This document shows, in pieces, positions 16,923 to 24,908 of a stretch of DNA of 40,773 bases. The notes beneath the pieces are model-generated. The model had not been told where the DNA came from. It made no database searches and saw only the letters and a list, made by a program, of their open reading frames with translations. The stretch is from positions 1 to 40,773 of the forward strand of contig CAJCIT010000073.1 in the NCBI GenBank assembly GCA_903970405.1, written 5' to 3'. The DNA comes from Acidobacteriaceae bacterium (GTDB taxonomy: Bacteria > Acidobacteriota > Terriglobia > Bryobacterales > Bryobacteraceae). Numbering within the stretch: position 1 is the stretch's first letter; each line of letters opens with the position of its first letter. The position numbers and the translations under genes are program-made.

Positions 16923-17582
16923 ATGCCCGAGGCCTTGCTCTCAATTGTGCGAAGCACGTTTCTGATTGTGGGTGCGCTGTTTCCAATCGTGAACCCGCTG
17001 AGTGACACACCCATCTTCCTGAGCCTCACCCAGGGGTATTCGACGCACGATCGCGGCGTGCTTTCGCGCAAGATCGCCATCAACAGTTTCTTTTTGCTGA
17101 TCGGATCCATCCTCGTCGGGACGCACATTCTGGATTTTTTCGGTATCTCCCTTCCGGTGGTGCAAGCGGCCGGGGGACTGGTGATTATTTCGACGGGGTG
17201 GTCGCTGCTGAACCAACGGGATGACAGCCCAGACCTCGAAAGAGCCGTGAGTTCGGAGGATATTGCTAAACGGGCGTTCTATCCCCTGACCATGCCGCTA
17301 ACGGTGGGTCCGGGCTCCATCTCGGTGGCGATTACATTGGGAGCGAATGTCCCGCACGGGGTCGCTCTTGTGGGGTCGTTCATCGCTTCGGTGGTGGGTT
17401 CCGCGCTAATTGCCCTGTCGGTTTACTTGTGCTACCGATCGGCGGAACGGATTGCGAGGCTGCTGGGCGACGTAGCGATGAGCGTTATCTCCAGGCTTTC
17501 GTCGTTCATCCTATTCTGCATCGGTGTCCAGATTCTGTGGAACGGCGTCAAGGCGCTGCTGGCTGCCGAGCATTTAAGATAG
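16923..17582 (+). CDS. MarC-family (UPF0056) integral membrane protein
   Basis: 219 residues, the standard length. Six helices are visible. The conserved opening FLIVGALFPIVNPLSDTPIF is the MarC signature, repeated in pseudosymmetric form by AFYPLTMPLTVGPGSISVAI in the middle of the protein, which shows the internal duplication typical of the family. GGLVIISTGWSLLNQ follows the third helix. Despite the name, E. coli MarC is not involved in multiple antibiotic resistance, and the substrates are not established; some members are annotated as neutral amino acid or LysE-superfamily transporters. A GGAG lies ten bases upstream of the ATG. The gene stands alone, with about 270-290 bases free on either side. 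Confidence 0.9.
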   Translation: MPEALLSIVRSTFLIVGALFPIVNPLSDTPIFLSLTQGYSTHDRGVLSRKIAINSFFLLIGSILVGTHILDFFGISLPVVQAAGGLVIISTGWSLLNQRDDSPDLERAVSSEDIAKRAFYPLTMPLTVGPGSISVAITLGANVPHGVALVGSFIASVVGSALIALSVYLCYRSAERIARLLGDVAMSVISRLSSFILFCIGVQILWNGVKALLAAEHLR

Positions 17583-17876
17583 CTCAATAAAGCCTTGCTC
17601 GGGACCGCTTAGAATAGAGCAGGTCAGTCACGAATCGAATGACGGCCGCGGCTTGGCCGCCTGCAAGAAGCGTTGTCCCGGGATCGCTTCGAGGCGACCC
17701 TAAATGAAAGAGTAAGGGTACACAACGCGAGCGTAGAGGAGTACGCCTCCACGCTTCGGCAAAGGGGCATTATTCCGAAGTTTTATTGAACCTCGATGCC
17801 GCTGGTGTTGTGGGTGCCCTGCCGAGCAGTAATCCCGCGTCTCAGCTACGCAAGCGCGCCTAAAACACGCGCCAGA

Positions 17877-18680
17877 TCAATAGGGCCAGTGCGGCTTGCT
17901 GAAGACGCCGCCATCGATCCACACCGTTTGCCCGCTGATGAACTCGGCGGCGGAACTGGCCAGGAACACCACAAACTCGCCCACATCTTCTGGCGTCCCG
18001 ACGCGTCCCATGGGAGCGAGACTGCTCCAGATCCGCGCAAAGTCCCCGCCTTCGTGTTTGGTGCGCTCCACTTCGATGGCGCCCGGGGCGGCGCAGTTGA
18101 CGCGGATTTTGTATTTGCCCAGTTCCACGGCGGCCGATTTGGTGAACATTTCGATGCCGCCCTTGCTCGCTGTATAGTTGACCAGATTAGGGAAGGCAAA
18201 CTTGTTGCAGCCTGAGCCAATGTTGACGATGGCGCCGCCCAGGCCATGGTCGCGCATGTGCCGTCCCGCGTGCTGGGTGCATAGGAAGCAGCCCTTCAAG
18301 TTCGTATCCAGCACGTGATCCCATTCCTCTTCGGTGAGATCCAGCAGCGGCTTCCAGGTTTGGACGCCCGCGTTGTTGACCAGGATCGTGAGCGGTGAAA
18401 AGTCTTTGAGGGCGGTGTCGAAGAGGCTGGTGACGCCGGCCGCTCTGCCGACGTCCGCTTGTACAGCGAGCGCCTTGCGGCCGAGCGACTCGATGGCGGC
18501 GACGACTTCGCCGGCGCCGGCGCGGTCAGAGTTATAGTTGACCACCACATTGGCTCCGGCCCGCGCGAGTGCGATCGCGATGCCCCGGCCGACCCCTTTG
18601 CTAGCGCCTGTCACCAGCGCATTCTGACCGGCGAGGAGGGTGTGGGAGGCGGAAATGGAGGGCGAAAAGGGCATCGCCAC
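17877..18680 (-). CDS. SDR-family oxidoreductase (FabG-like)
   Basis: 267 residues of the classical short-chain dehydrogenase family. The nucleotide-binding motif TGASKGVGRG begins at residue 24 and NNAG at about 102. The catalytic tetrad is Asn127, Ser156, Tyr169 and Lys173, the last two in YTASKGG. DVGEFVVFLASSAAEFISGQ and TVWIDGGVF end the protein as in 3-oxoacyl-ACP reductase and glucose-1-dehydrogenase relatives. Arg/Asn residues after strand beta-2 (NYNSDRAG) favour NADPH. The real substrate cannot be assigned. The start is GTG 18680 or ATG 18674. The gene is isolated; a palindromic repeat lies upstream and 294 bases without a recognised feature (17583-17876) lie downstream. Confidence 0.9.
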   Translation of the reverse strand: MAMPFSPSISASHTLLAGQNALVTGASKGVGRGIAIALARAGANVVVNYNSDRAGAGEVVAAIESLGRKALAVQADVGRAAGVTSLFDTALKDFSPLTILVNNAGVQTWKPLLDLTEEEWDHVLDTNLKGCFLCTQHAGRHMRDHGLGGAIVNIGSGCNKFAFPNLVNYTASKGGIEMFTKSAAVELGKYKIRVNCAAPGAIEVERTKHEGGDFARIWSSLAPMGRVGTPEDVGEFVVFLASSAAEFISGQTVWIDGGVFSKPHWPY

Positions 18681-18716
18681 GATTCTATGCGACGCGTGAC
18701 TGGAGCCGGCTGAGAG

Positions 18717-18816
18717 CCGTCAGGGAGCGACCGGTTGTTACCTATCAGCCCGACTGGACATTGGCAGGACGGGACCACCAACCGGTCGCTCCCTGACGGT
18801 CGCGGCTCAGTAGGCG
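18717..18816. repeat. REP-like palindrome, family A, two perfect arms
   Basis: The 21 bases at 18717-18737 (start CCGTCAGGGAGCGACC) and 18779-18799 are perfect inverted copies 41 bases apart. The right side continues with CGCGGCTC and GTAGGCG, matching the copy at 6790-6818. It fills much of the gap between the divergent SDR and speA genes and could form a long stem in RNA from either side. Confidence 0.85.
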
Positions 18817-18851
18817 CGGTGCGTCCGTTCCGTGTTTAAATTGGGATGTAA

Positions 18852-18881
18852 ATGGATATCGAAGGAGCGCCCCTACATTGA
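18852..18881 (+). CDS. Possible nine-codon leader peptide before speA
   Basis: ATG 18852 opens a short frame, MDIEGAPLH, which stops at TGA 18879-18881. That stop overlaps the TTG start of speA (18878-18880) in a TTGA. The speA ribosome binding site GAAGGAG (18861-18867) lies inside this mini-frame, so translation of one could affect the other. The leader has no strong ribosome binding site of its own, and a chance frame of this length is quite possible. Confidence 0.3.
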   Translation: MDIEGAPLH

Positions 18882-20812
18882 ACGTAAAAGTTGCTGAGGC
18901 CGCGCAGGTCCGTGAGCCCGCGGAGCGTTGGACGGTGACAGATGCCGAGGAGTTGTACGACATCGCCAGTTGGGGCAAGGGCTACTTTTCGATCGGCGCA
19001 AACGGAAATGTCTTCGTACATCCAACCAAAGAGGCGAGCCGGAACATCGACCTGAAACAGTTGGTGGACAGGCTGGAATTGCGCGGCATCTCACTGCCGA
19101 TCCTGATCCGCTTCGGAGAGATTCTGAAGCACCGCCTGGGGGAAATGTACCAGGCGTTCGAAAATTCCATCCGCGAGCACGGCTATCAAGGCCGCTACTG
19201 CTGCGTGTTTCCCATCAAAGTGAATCAACAGCGGCAGGTGGTTGAGGAGGTCTTCGAATACGGCCGCCCTTACAGCTTCGGATTGGAGGCCGGTTCGAAG
19301 CCCGAATTGCTGGCGGTGCTGGCGATTGCCGACAACAACACCCCGATTATCTGTAATGGCTTCAAGGACGATGAGTACATCGAGATGGTGATGCTGGCGC
19401 AGAAGATCGGCCGCAACATCACGCCGGTGGTGGAGAAATTCACTGAGCTGGAACTCATGGTGAAGCATGCTGCCAAGGTCGGCGTGAAGCCAACCATCGG
19501 CATTCGCGTGAAGTTGGCCAGCCGCGGGTCAGGACGTTGGAAATCGTCGGGCGGTTACCGGTCGAAGTTTGGCCTCACTGTCAGCGAGGCGCTGAAGGCG
19601 GTGGAGTTCCTCAAACTGAACGGCATGGCGGACTGCCTGCGCTTGCTGCACTTCCACCTGGGCAGCCAGATCACGAACATTCGCCAGATTAAGGCCGCGG
19701 TGATTGAAGCCGCGCGCATTTACGTGGATTTGAAGCGCATGGGGACGGGGCTTGAAAAGCTGGATGTGGGCGGCGGACTGGGCATTGACTACGACGGATC
19801 GCAGACGGACTTCGAATCGAGCGTCAACTACACGCTGGAGGAGTACGCCCGCGACGTTGTCTATCACATCCAGAGCATCTGCGATGAAGCTGAGGTACCG
19901 CATCCCACCATCATTTCGGAAAGCGGCCGGTCAGTAGCGGCGTATCACAGCGCGCTGGTCTTTAACGTTCTGGGCGTGAGCGGCTTCGGCGAAGACGAGT
20001 TGCCCGCCAGCGTGGCCGAAGACTCCGAGCAATGTCTGATCGATATTTTCGAGGCGCACAAAGCGGTCAACAAGAGGAACCTGCTGGAGTCGTATCACGA
20101 CGTGCAGCAGGGACTGGATTCGGCGTTAAATCTCTTTAGCTTGGGGTATCTGCCGCTGGAGCAGCGCAGTTTGGCGGAAAATCTATACTGGTCCACCTGC
20201 CGGAAGATCTTGAAGCTGGCAGGCGAGCTGGATTACTTCCCGGAAGAACTGGAAGGGCTGGACGGAATGTTGTCAGACACTTACTTCTGCAACTTCTCGT
20301 TATTCCAGAGCATGCCCGACAGTTGGGCCGTGAAGCAACTTTTCCCGATCATGCCGATTCACCGGCTGAATGAGGCGCCCACGCGCAAGGGCGTTCTGGG
20401 CGATATCTCGTGCGATTCCGACGGCAAAGTGGATCAGTTCATTGATCGTCGCGACGTCAAGAAAACGCTGCCTCTGCACACGTTTACCGGACAGGAATAT
20501 GTGCTTGGCGCGTTTCTGATCGGGGCCTACCAGGAGATCCTCGGTGACCTGCACAATCTCTTCGGGGATACGAACGCGGTCCACGTGACTCTGAACGATC
20601 AGAACGAGGTGGTGCTGGAAACGGTGATCCAGGGCGATACGGTTCGCGAGGTGTTGAACTACGTGCAGTTCAGCGCCCAGGCGCTGTTGGACGCGTTCCG
20701 GCGAGACGTGGAATTGGCTGTGCGGGAACAGCGAATCGGCTACGAGGAGTCCGGCCGGCTGCTGAAGTTTTATGAAGAAGGCCTGAACGGCTATACCTAC
20801 CTCGAACAATAA
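18878..20812 (+). CDS. speA: Biosynthetic arginine decarboxylase
   Basis: 644 residues, close to E. coli SpeA. It converts arginine to agmatine for polyamine synthesis, using PLP. YFSIGANGNVFVHPTKE opens the protein. The PLP lysine is in CVFPIKVNQQR (about residue 112), followed by GLEAGSKPELLAVLA, CNGFKDDEYIEMVM, LHFHLGSQITNIRQI and the glycine-rich LDVGGGLGIDYDGS that holds the phosphate. ISESGRSVAAYHS and NFSLFQSMPDSWAV follow, the latter shaping the active site of the partner subunit. The start is TTG 18878, with GAAGGAG ten bases upstream. Agmatine-processing genes are not in the window. The stop is close to the next gene, an RNA methyltransferase, whose frame overlaps the end of speA. 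Confidence 0.96.
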   Translation: MNVKVAEAAQVREPAERWTVTDAEELYDIASWGKGYFSIGANGNVFVHPTKEASRNIDLKQLVDRLELRGISLPILIRFGEILKHRLGEMYQAFENSIREHGYQGRYCCVFPIKVNQQRQVVEEVFEYGRPYSFGLEAGSKPELLAVLAIADNNTPIICNGFKDDEYIEMVMLAQKIGRNITPVVEKFTELELMVKHAAKVGVKPTIGIRVKLASRGSGRWKSSGGYRSKFGLTVSEALKAVEFLKLNGMADCLRLLHFHLGSQITNIRQIKAAVIEAARIYVDLKRMGTGLEKLDVGGGLGIDYDGSQTDFESSVNYTLEEYARDVVYHIQSICDEAEVPHPTIISESGRSVAAYHSALVFNVLGVSGFGEDELPASVAEDSEQCLIDIFEAHKAVNKRNLLESYHDVQQGLDSALNLFSLGYLPLEQRSLAENLYWSTCRKILKLAGELDYFPEELEGLDGMLSDTYFCNFSLFQSMPDSWAVKQLFPIMPIHRLNEAPTRKGVLGDISCDSDGKVDQFIDRRDVKKTLPLHTFTGQEYVLGAFLIGAYQEILGDLHNLFGDTNAVHVTLNDQNEVVLETVIQGDTVREVLNYVQFSAQALLDAFRRDVELAVREQRIGYEESGRLLKFYEEGLNGYTYLEQ

Positions 20813-20948
20813 GACAGATCGCGAAGCGCCTGGAAGAATCAGGAAAGTACCGCCCGATGCGGCGGCGCCGGCTACTGAATCGGGGAAGCTCCGCGTAGTT
20901 CTTGTTTCACCTCGCAATCCCTTAAACATCGGCGCGGCCGCCAGGGCC
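20787..20948 (+). other. Coding extension of the RNA methyltransferase without a start codon
   Basis: This stretch is open in frame with the downstream gene after a TGA at 20784-20786. From 20886 it encodes the conserved family N-terminus RVVLVSPRNPLNIGAAAR, so the protein must begin before ATG 20949. No in-frame ATG, GTG, TTG or CTG exists between 20787 and 20948. An ATG at 20858, preceded by AGGAAAG, is in another frame and stops at TAG 20897. One extra G in the GGGG at 20882-20885 would join it to the gene, giving MRRRRLLNRGK before the conserved part. Confidence 0.75.
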
Positions 20949-21602
20949 ATGAGTAATTTCGGGTTCACCGATCTGCATCTGGTGAACCCCTACGACGTGG
21001 CGTTTCGCGAGGCTCGGTCGGCGGTCAAATCGCAGTATGTGCTGGAACAGGCCGTGGTTCACGCAGACCTCGCCGAAGCGCTTACCGGCTGTTCATTGGT
21101 GGTGGGCACAACCTCTCTAGGCCATCGGGAATTGCACACCGCACTCCACCGGTTGGAGCGTGGCGCGCGGATGATCCGAAGCAACTGGACGAATCCCGGG
21201 GGCCGTGTCGCGCTGCTGTTCGGCTCGGAAAAGTTCGGGCTTTCGAACGACGACCTGAGCCATTGCCATTGGTGCCTGCGAATTCCGACGCGCGACGAAC
21301 ATGAATCGATGAATCTGGGGCAGGCCGTGGCAGTCTGCCTGTATGAGCTTCGACGCGACTCGCGGGCGGCTCTGAGGAGCCACCCGGCACCCCAGCAGGC
21401 GCCGGCCGAGGACCTGGAACGGATTGCGTCGCTGCTCAAAGAACTGTTGGAAAAAAGCGGTTATGTCAACGACCGGACCCGGCATTCCACCGAGTTGAAG
21501 CTGCGGCGGCTGACCAAGCGGCTCCAACTTAATAAGCATGACGCGGAGATCTGGCTGGGTATGTTCCGGCAGATTCTGTGGAAAGTGAATCGGCCCTCGT
21601 AA
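20949..21602 (+). CDS. SpoU/TrmJ-type tRNA/rRNA 2'-O-methyltransferase, 5' end uncertain
   Basis: From ATG 20949 there are 217 residues; with the upstream conserved part the protein has at least 238. The SPOUT fold is recognised from NPLNIGAAARAMSNFGF (before and across this ATG), VVGTTSLGHRELH, RVALLFGSEKFGLSNDDL (motif 2, AdoMet knot) and IPTRDEHESMNLGQAVAVCL (motif 3). The extra C-terminal helical region from about 140 (RIASLLKELLEKSGYVN, then LKLRRLTKRLQLNKHDAEIW) is typical of TrmJ, which modifies position 32 of tRNA. The gene follows speA closely and is likely co-transcribed. See the separate entry on the missing start codon: it may be a non-canonical start, a frameshift or an assembly error. 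Confidence 0.85.
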   Translation: MSNFGFTDLHLVNPYDVAFREARSAVKSQYVLEQAVVHADLAEALTGCSLVVGTTSLGHRELHTALHRLERGARMIRSNWTNPGGRVALLFGSEKFGLSNDDLSHCHWCLRIPTRDEHESMNLGQAVAVCLYELRRDSRAALRSHPAPQQAPAEDLERIASLLKELLEKSGYVNDRTRHSTELKLRRLTKRLQLNKHDAEIWLGMFRQILWKVNRPS

Positions 21603-21916
21603 GCAATTCATCCGTAATGGCTTCCGAATTAGAGGTATAGTGAAGCCAGGACGCGCGGGCAGCCGCCAGGAGTCGCCTTCACCCCTCGGGCACGTAGTTT
21701 GGCTGCCGTTTTTCGCGTTCCGAACCGGAGCAACCCAGACGCCGAGGTCTGCAAGTTTCCTAGCGCTAAGCAGGCAAGAATTGCCGAGTTCGAAAGTTCC
21801 GGCAAGCTTGCCAACTCATTGATTGTGCACGGTGGGGCATCGATACGCTGGCCCAACACCGATTTGGCAATCAAAACGCACTAAAGACTTTCAGCGTCGG
21901 AAGCAACCCGGAAAAA
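21603..21916. other. Intergenic region before the mla-like operon, 314 bases
   Basis: There is no gene that I can support. A 61-codon frame from TTG 21699 to TAA 21884 has unremarkable composition and no ribosome binding site. A GGAAAAA directly before ATG 21917 is the likely site for the permease. The operon promoter is presumably here but no clear -35/-10 pair stands out. Confidence 0.5.
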
Positions 21917-22774
21917 ATGCGTCTTGCCCTCTCACTATTCATAACTCTGGCGGCGACCGTATCCGCTGTGCCGGTGGAAGCCGAGCGCCGCGGCGGCGCT
22001 GGACTTCTGGCGGTGCAGTCTCTGGTGCTGTCGGTATTTGAGTGGTTTGGACAGTTTGGGATCTTCTGCCAGCGAGTCCTGAAGGGTACGTTTTCCGCTC
22101 CATTCGAGGGGAGGGAGTTTCTTCGCCAGTTGGACAATATCGGGTCACAATCGTTGCCGCTTGTGGCTGTGGCGGGCGCGGCCATCGGCGTGGTTTTGGG
22201 CCTCCAAACTCGCGAGAGCCTGACCCGATTTGGCGCCACGTCGATGCTTCCATCGGTCATTATCTATTCGCTGATGAAAGAGATGGGGCCGATTGTCACG
22301 GGGTTGATTGTGAGCGGGCGCGTGGGAGCCGGCATTGGAGCCGAACTCGGTTCCATGAAGGTTACTGAGCAAATTGACGCCATGGCGGTGTCAGGCGTAA
22401 ATCCGTATAAGTACCTGGCCTCTACCCGCATTCTGGCCTGCCTGGTTGCTCTGCCGCTGCTGACGCTGGTAGCCGACGCCGCCGGTGTTCTGATGGGGTG
22501 GCTCTCGAGTACTTTGGTGAAGCCGATTTCGCTTGGCCTGTTTCTGAATATGGGGCTGAACGGCGTGTCGTTTGGCGATTTCCTACCGGCCACACTGAAG
22601 ACTTCCATCTTTGGCCTGATCATTGGCGCCGTCTCGTCGTACCAGGGCATGAGCTCCCGCGGCGGCACAGAGGGCGTGGGCCGGTCGGCGACCAGCGCGG
22701 TGGTGATCTCTTCGCTTTTCCTGATTGTGGCTGACGTATTTCTAGTCCGCCTGATCCTGCTCTTTTTTAAGTGA
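21917..22774 (+). CDS. mlaE: MlaE-family lipid ABC transporter permease
   Basis: 285 residues. The MlaE core is clear: NIGSQSLPLVAVAGAAIGVV, then QTRESLTRFGA, LMKEMGPIVTGLIVSGRVGA and GAELGSMKVTEQIDAMAVSG, where the E-Q-I-D-A stretch is the family hallmark that contacts the ATPase. Five to six helices follow. The first 22 residues (MRLALSLFITLAATVSAVPV) look like an added signal or membrane segment not found in E. coli MlaE. In the Mla/Mce systems this subunit moves phospholipid between the inner membrane and a periplasmic MCE protein. The ATPase gene starts seven bases after its stop and the MCE gene follows, so the three form one operon. Confidence 0.93.
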   Translation: MRLALSLFITLAATVSAVPVEAERRGGAGLLAVQSLVLSVFEWFGQFGIFCQRVLKGTFSAPFEGREFLRQLDNIGSQSLPLVAVAGAAIGVVLGLQTRESLTRFGATSMLPSVIIYSLMKEMGPIVTGLIVSGRVGAGIGAELGSMKVTEQIDAMAVSGVNPYKYLASTRILACLVALPLLTLVADAAGVLMGWLSSTLVKPISLGLFLNMGLNGVSFGDFLPATLKTSIFGLIIGAVSSYQGMSSRGGTEGVGRSATSAVVISSLFLIVADVFLVRLILLFFK

Positions 22775-22781
22775 GCGTTCA

Positions 22782-23531
22782 ATGGAGAACACCGACAACA
22801 CATTACCGATTGCGATAGCCCATCTGTCTAAGTCCTTCGGCGGACGGAAGGTCCTGGATGGCATTGACTTGACGATTCCCCGCGGCCAGACCTTGTCTCT
22901 TCTCGGACGTAGCGGCACGGGGAAGAGCGTCCTGCTTCGGTTGCTCATCGGTCTCGATAAACCTGATTCCGGCTCAATTCGAATCGACGGGGAAGAAATT
23001 ACATCGCTCGGTATGGACCGACTCAACAGAATCCGTCAAAAGCTGGGCTTCCTGTTTCAGCAAGCCGCCCTCTACGACTCACTCACCCTTGGTGAAAATG
23101 TCGAGTTCCCCTTGAAACGCCAAACAACGCTGTCGCCGGCTGAACGGACAGAAAAGGTTCGCGCGCTGTTGGCATCCGTGGGACTGGAACGCGACGTCGA
23201 CAAGCTTCCATCGGAAATATCAGGCGGCATGAAGAAACGAGCCGGCTTGGCGCGGGCGTTGGCTCTGGATCCGGCGATTGTCTTCTTCGACGAGCCAACT
23301 GCCGGCCTCGATCCGATAACAGCCGCCGAAATCGGACAGTTGATTACCGACTTGAGTAAACAGCGGGGAATGACGTCCGTTGTCGCCACTCACGATATGC
23401 ACAGCGTTCGATGCTTTTCAGATCGGGCTGTGTTGCTGGACAAAGGCAGAGTGTTAATCGATGGATCGTTCGACGACTTGAAAAACAGCAGCGACCCCTT
23501 TGTCTCTGAATTTCTGACCGCTGCCGTGTGA
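22782..23531 (+). CDS. mlaF: MlaF-type ABC transporter ATPase
   Basis: 249 residues. Walker A GRSGTGKS is at residues 42-49. The Q-loop is at LGFLFQQAALYDSLTLGENV. The signature SGGMKKRAGLARAL begins at 147, with the Met-Lys-Lys variant (not GQQ) characteristic of Mce/Mla ATPases. Walker B VFFDEPTAGLDP lies around 167-178 and the switch His in ATHD follows. It powers lipid transport by the MlaE permease. It starts seven bases after the permease and ends nine bases before the MCE gene. Its C-terminus lacks the extension by which E. coli MlaF binds MlaB, consistent with no mlaB gene here. Confidence 0.95.
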   Translation: MENTDNTLPIAIAHLSKSFGGRKVLDGIDLTIPRGQTLSLLGRSGTGKSVLLRLLIGLDKPDSGSIRIDGEEITSLGMDRLNRIRQKLGFLFQQAALYDSLTLGENVEFPLKRQTTLSPAERTEKVRALLASVGLERDVDKLPSEISGGMKKRAGLARALALDPAIVFFDEPTAGLDPITAAEIGQLITDLSKQRGMTSVVATHDMHSVRCFSDRAVLLDKGRVLIDGSFDDLKNSSDPFVSEFLTAAV

Positions 23532-23540
23532 GGTGAACTT

Positions 23541-24575
23541 ATGTCTCAATCGATTCGTCTCGGCTTTTTCATCCTGATAGGACTTGCCATCCTGGGCGCC
23601 GCTGTCTTTTTGATCGGCGATAAAGAATCGATGTTCCAGTCGAATCTCGTGATCAAAGCGCAGTTTCAAAATGTCGGCGGCTTGAATGAGGGCGCCGACG
23701 TGCGGGTAGGCGGTATGCGCGAGGGCACGGTACGTCACATTGAATTGCCGCACGATCCGTCCGGCAAGGTGACCGTGGTTATGGATGTCGCCAAGTCCAC
23801 GCAAGACGTGCTGCGGGGCGATTCCATCGCCTCTATCAATTCGGCGGGACTGCTGGGCGACAAGTTCGTTGAAATTTCCTTCGGAACCGTGGAACAAGCG
23901 CGCTTGAAAAACGGTCAAACGATCGGCAGCCAGCCTCCGCTCGAAATCTCGGACATAGCGGCGAGGGCGAATCATCTGTTGGACACCGCTCAGGAAGCAG
24001 TTACTAACATCAGCGCCATCACGGCCAAGATCAACCAGGGCAAAGGAACAGCGGGCGCGCTGATCAATGACCGCACCATGTACGATCAGGCCACGGCGAG
24101 CGTTTCCGCGATGCACGACGACATGGAAGCGTTGAAGAGTAATTTCCTTTTGAAGGGCTTCTTTAATAAACGCGGATACGTGGACGCCGATGAACTGAAG
24201 AAGCATGAAATCTCGAAGTTGCCTCCAGAGCGGGCCATCAAGACATTCGACTACGACGCAAAGGCTGTGTTTGACAAGGGGAACTCGGCGAAGCTCAAGA
24301 ACCAAAAGATATTCGACGACGCCGGCGATTACTTGCAGAGCAACAAGTTCAGTCTCGCGGTTATCGTCTCGTCGGCGGGCATGAAGGGCGATAGCGACCG
24401 CGACCGCACGCTCACGGAAGCTCGAACAATGGTGGTCCGGAACTACCTGGTTAAAAACTTTAGTCTCGACGACGCGCGAATCCGGACGCTTGGCTTGGGA
24501 AAGACCGAACAGTTGGGCGAAAATGGCAAGGTGCGGATCGTTGTCTACCCCGGAAAATCCGCATCGGCCAAATAG
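23541..24575 (+). CDS. MCE (MlaD-like) protein fused to an OmpA-like domain
   Basis: 344 residues. One N-terminal helix (LGFFILIGLAILGAAVFLIG) anchors it in the inner membrane. An MCE domain spans about 35-116 (GLNEGADVRVGGMREGTVRH, SINSAGLLGDKFVEISFG). A helical linker with coiled-coil character runs through about 135-200. From about 235 to 337 the sequence has the OmpA/MotB C-terminal pattern: FDYDAKAVFDKGNSAKLKNQ, DRTLTEARTMVVRNYLVKNF, DDARIRTLGLGKTEQ and a final strand VRIVVYP. The Arg of TEAR matches the peptidoglycan-contacting Arg of the OmpA family, while the GHTD stretch is degenerate. It should be the periplasmic lipid-binding part of the operon, and the extra domain may dock to the cell wall. 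Confidence 0.88.
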   Translation: MSQSIRLGFFILIGLAILGAAVFLIGDKESMFQSNLVIKAQFQNVGGLNEGADVRVGGMREGTVRHIELPHDPSGKVTVVMDVAKSTQDVLRGDSIASINSAGLLGDKFVEISFGTVEQARLKNGQTIGSQPPLEISDIAARANHLLDTAQEAVTNISAITAKINQGKGTAGALINDRTMYDQATASVSAMHDDMEALKSNFLLKGFFNKRGYVDADELKKHEISKLPPERAIKTFDYDAKAVFDKGNSAKLKNQKIFDDAGDYLQSNKFSLAVIVSSAGMKGDSDRDRTLTEARTMVVRNYLVKNFSLDDARIRTLGLGKTEQLGENGKVRIVVYPGKSASAK

Positions 24576-24617
24576 TAGCCGGCGTTTGGACTTTGGCCTT
24601 TGCTATCCTGATCCCCG

Positions 24618-24842
24618 ATGACGAAGATACAGATCGCATACAAGCTCGCGCGGGCTCTCAGCGACGAAGATCTCAACGCCATCTCGCGATTAGGCGCCGT
24701 ATATGGAATCCTGCAGGTGAAGGTGCAGCCGAGCCTCGATAGCCTGCTGATTGAGTATGACGCCACGCGCTTCCAGCCGGGCGACGTTCGCGCTGTTCTC
24801 ACCGGCCGCGGCATTCCGATCGCCGATCCGATTCCCGTGTAG
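24618..24842 (+). CDS. Small conserved-looking protein, function unknown
   Basis: 74 residues that read as a compact alpha/beta fold: a first helix (IQIAYKLARALSDEDLNAIS), two strands (GILQVKVQPSLDSLLIEYDA) and a second helix (DVRAVLTGRGIP). The pattern resembles the ferredoxin-like fold of HMA domains, but the metal-binding C-x-x-C is absent. The frame is well bounded, codon use matches its neighbours, and it lies 42 bases after the MCE gene on the same strand, so it may be transcribed with the lipid transport operon. I cannot name a function. Confidence 0.65.
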   Translation: MTKIQIAYKLARALSDEDLNAISRLGAVYGILQVKVQPSLDSLLIEYDATRFQPGDVRAVLTGRGIPIADPIPV

Positions 24843-24908
24843 CTCGATGAATGCGGCCCTAACAACTATTTCCCATCACGCCTCCGTTTGCGGCATAATC
24901 GGGGCGAT

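Noticed and set aside
17583..17876. GC-rich stretch after the MarC-family gene as terminator or RNA gene
   Set aside because: Only weak pairing (GGCCGCGGCTTGGCCGCC) without a T-tract; no RNA family recognised.
21699..21884. 61-codon plus-strand frame before mlaE
   Set aside because: The TTG start has no ribosome binding site, there is no recognised motif, and other frames of similar length cover the same region.
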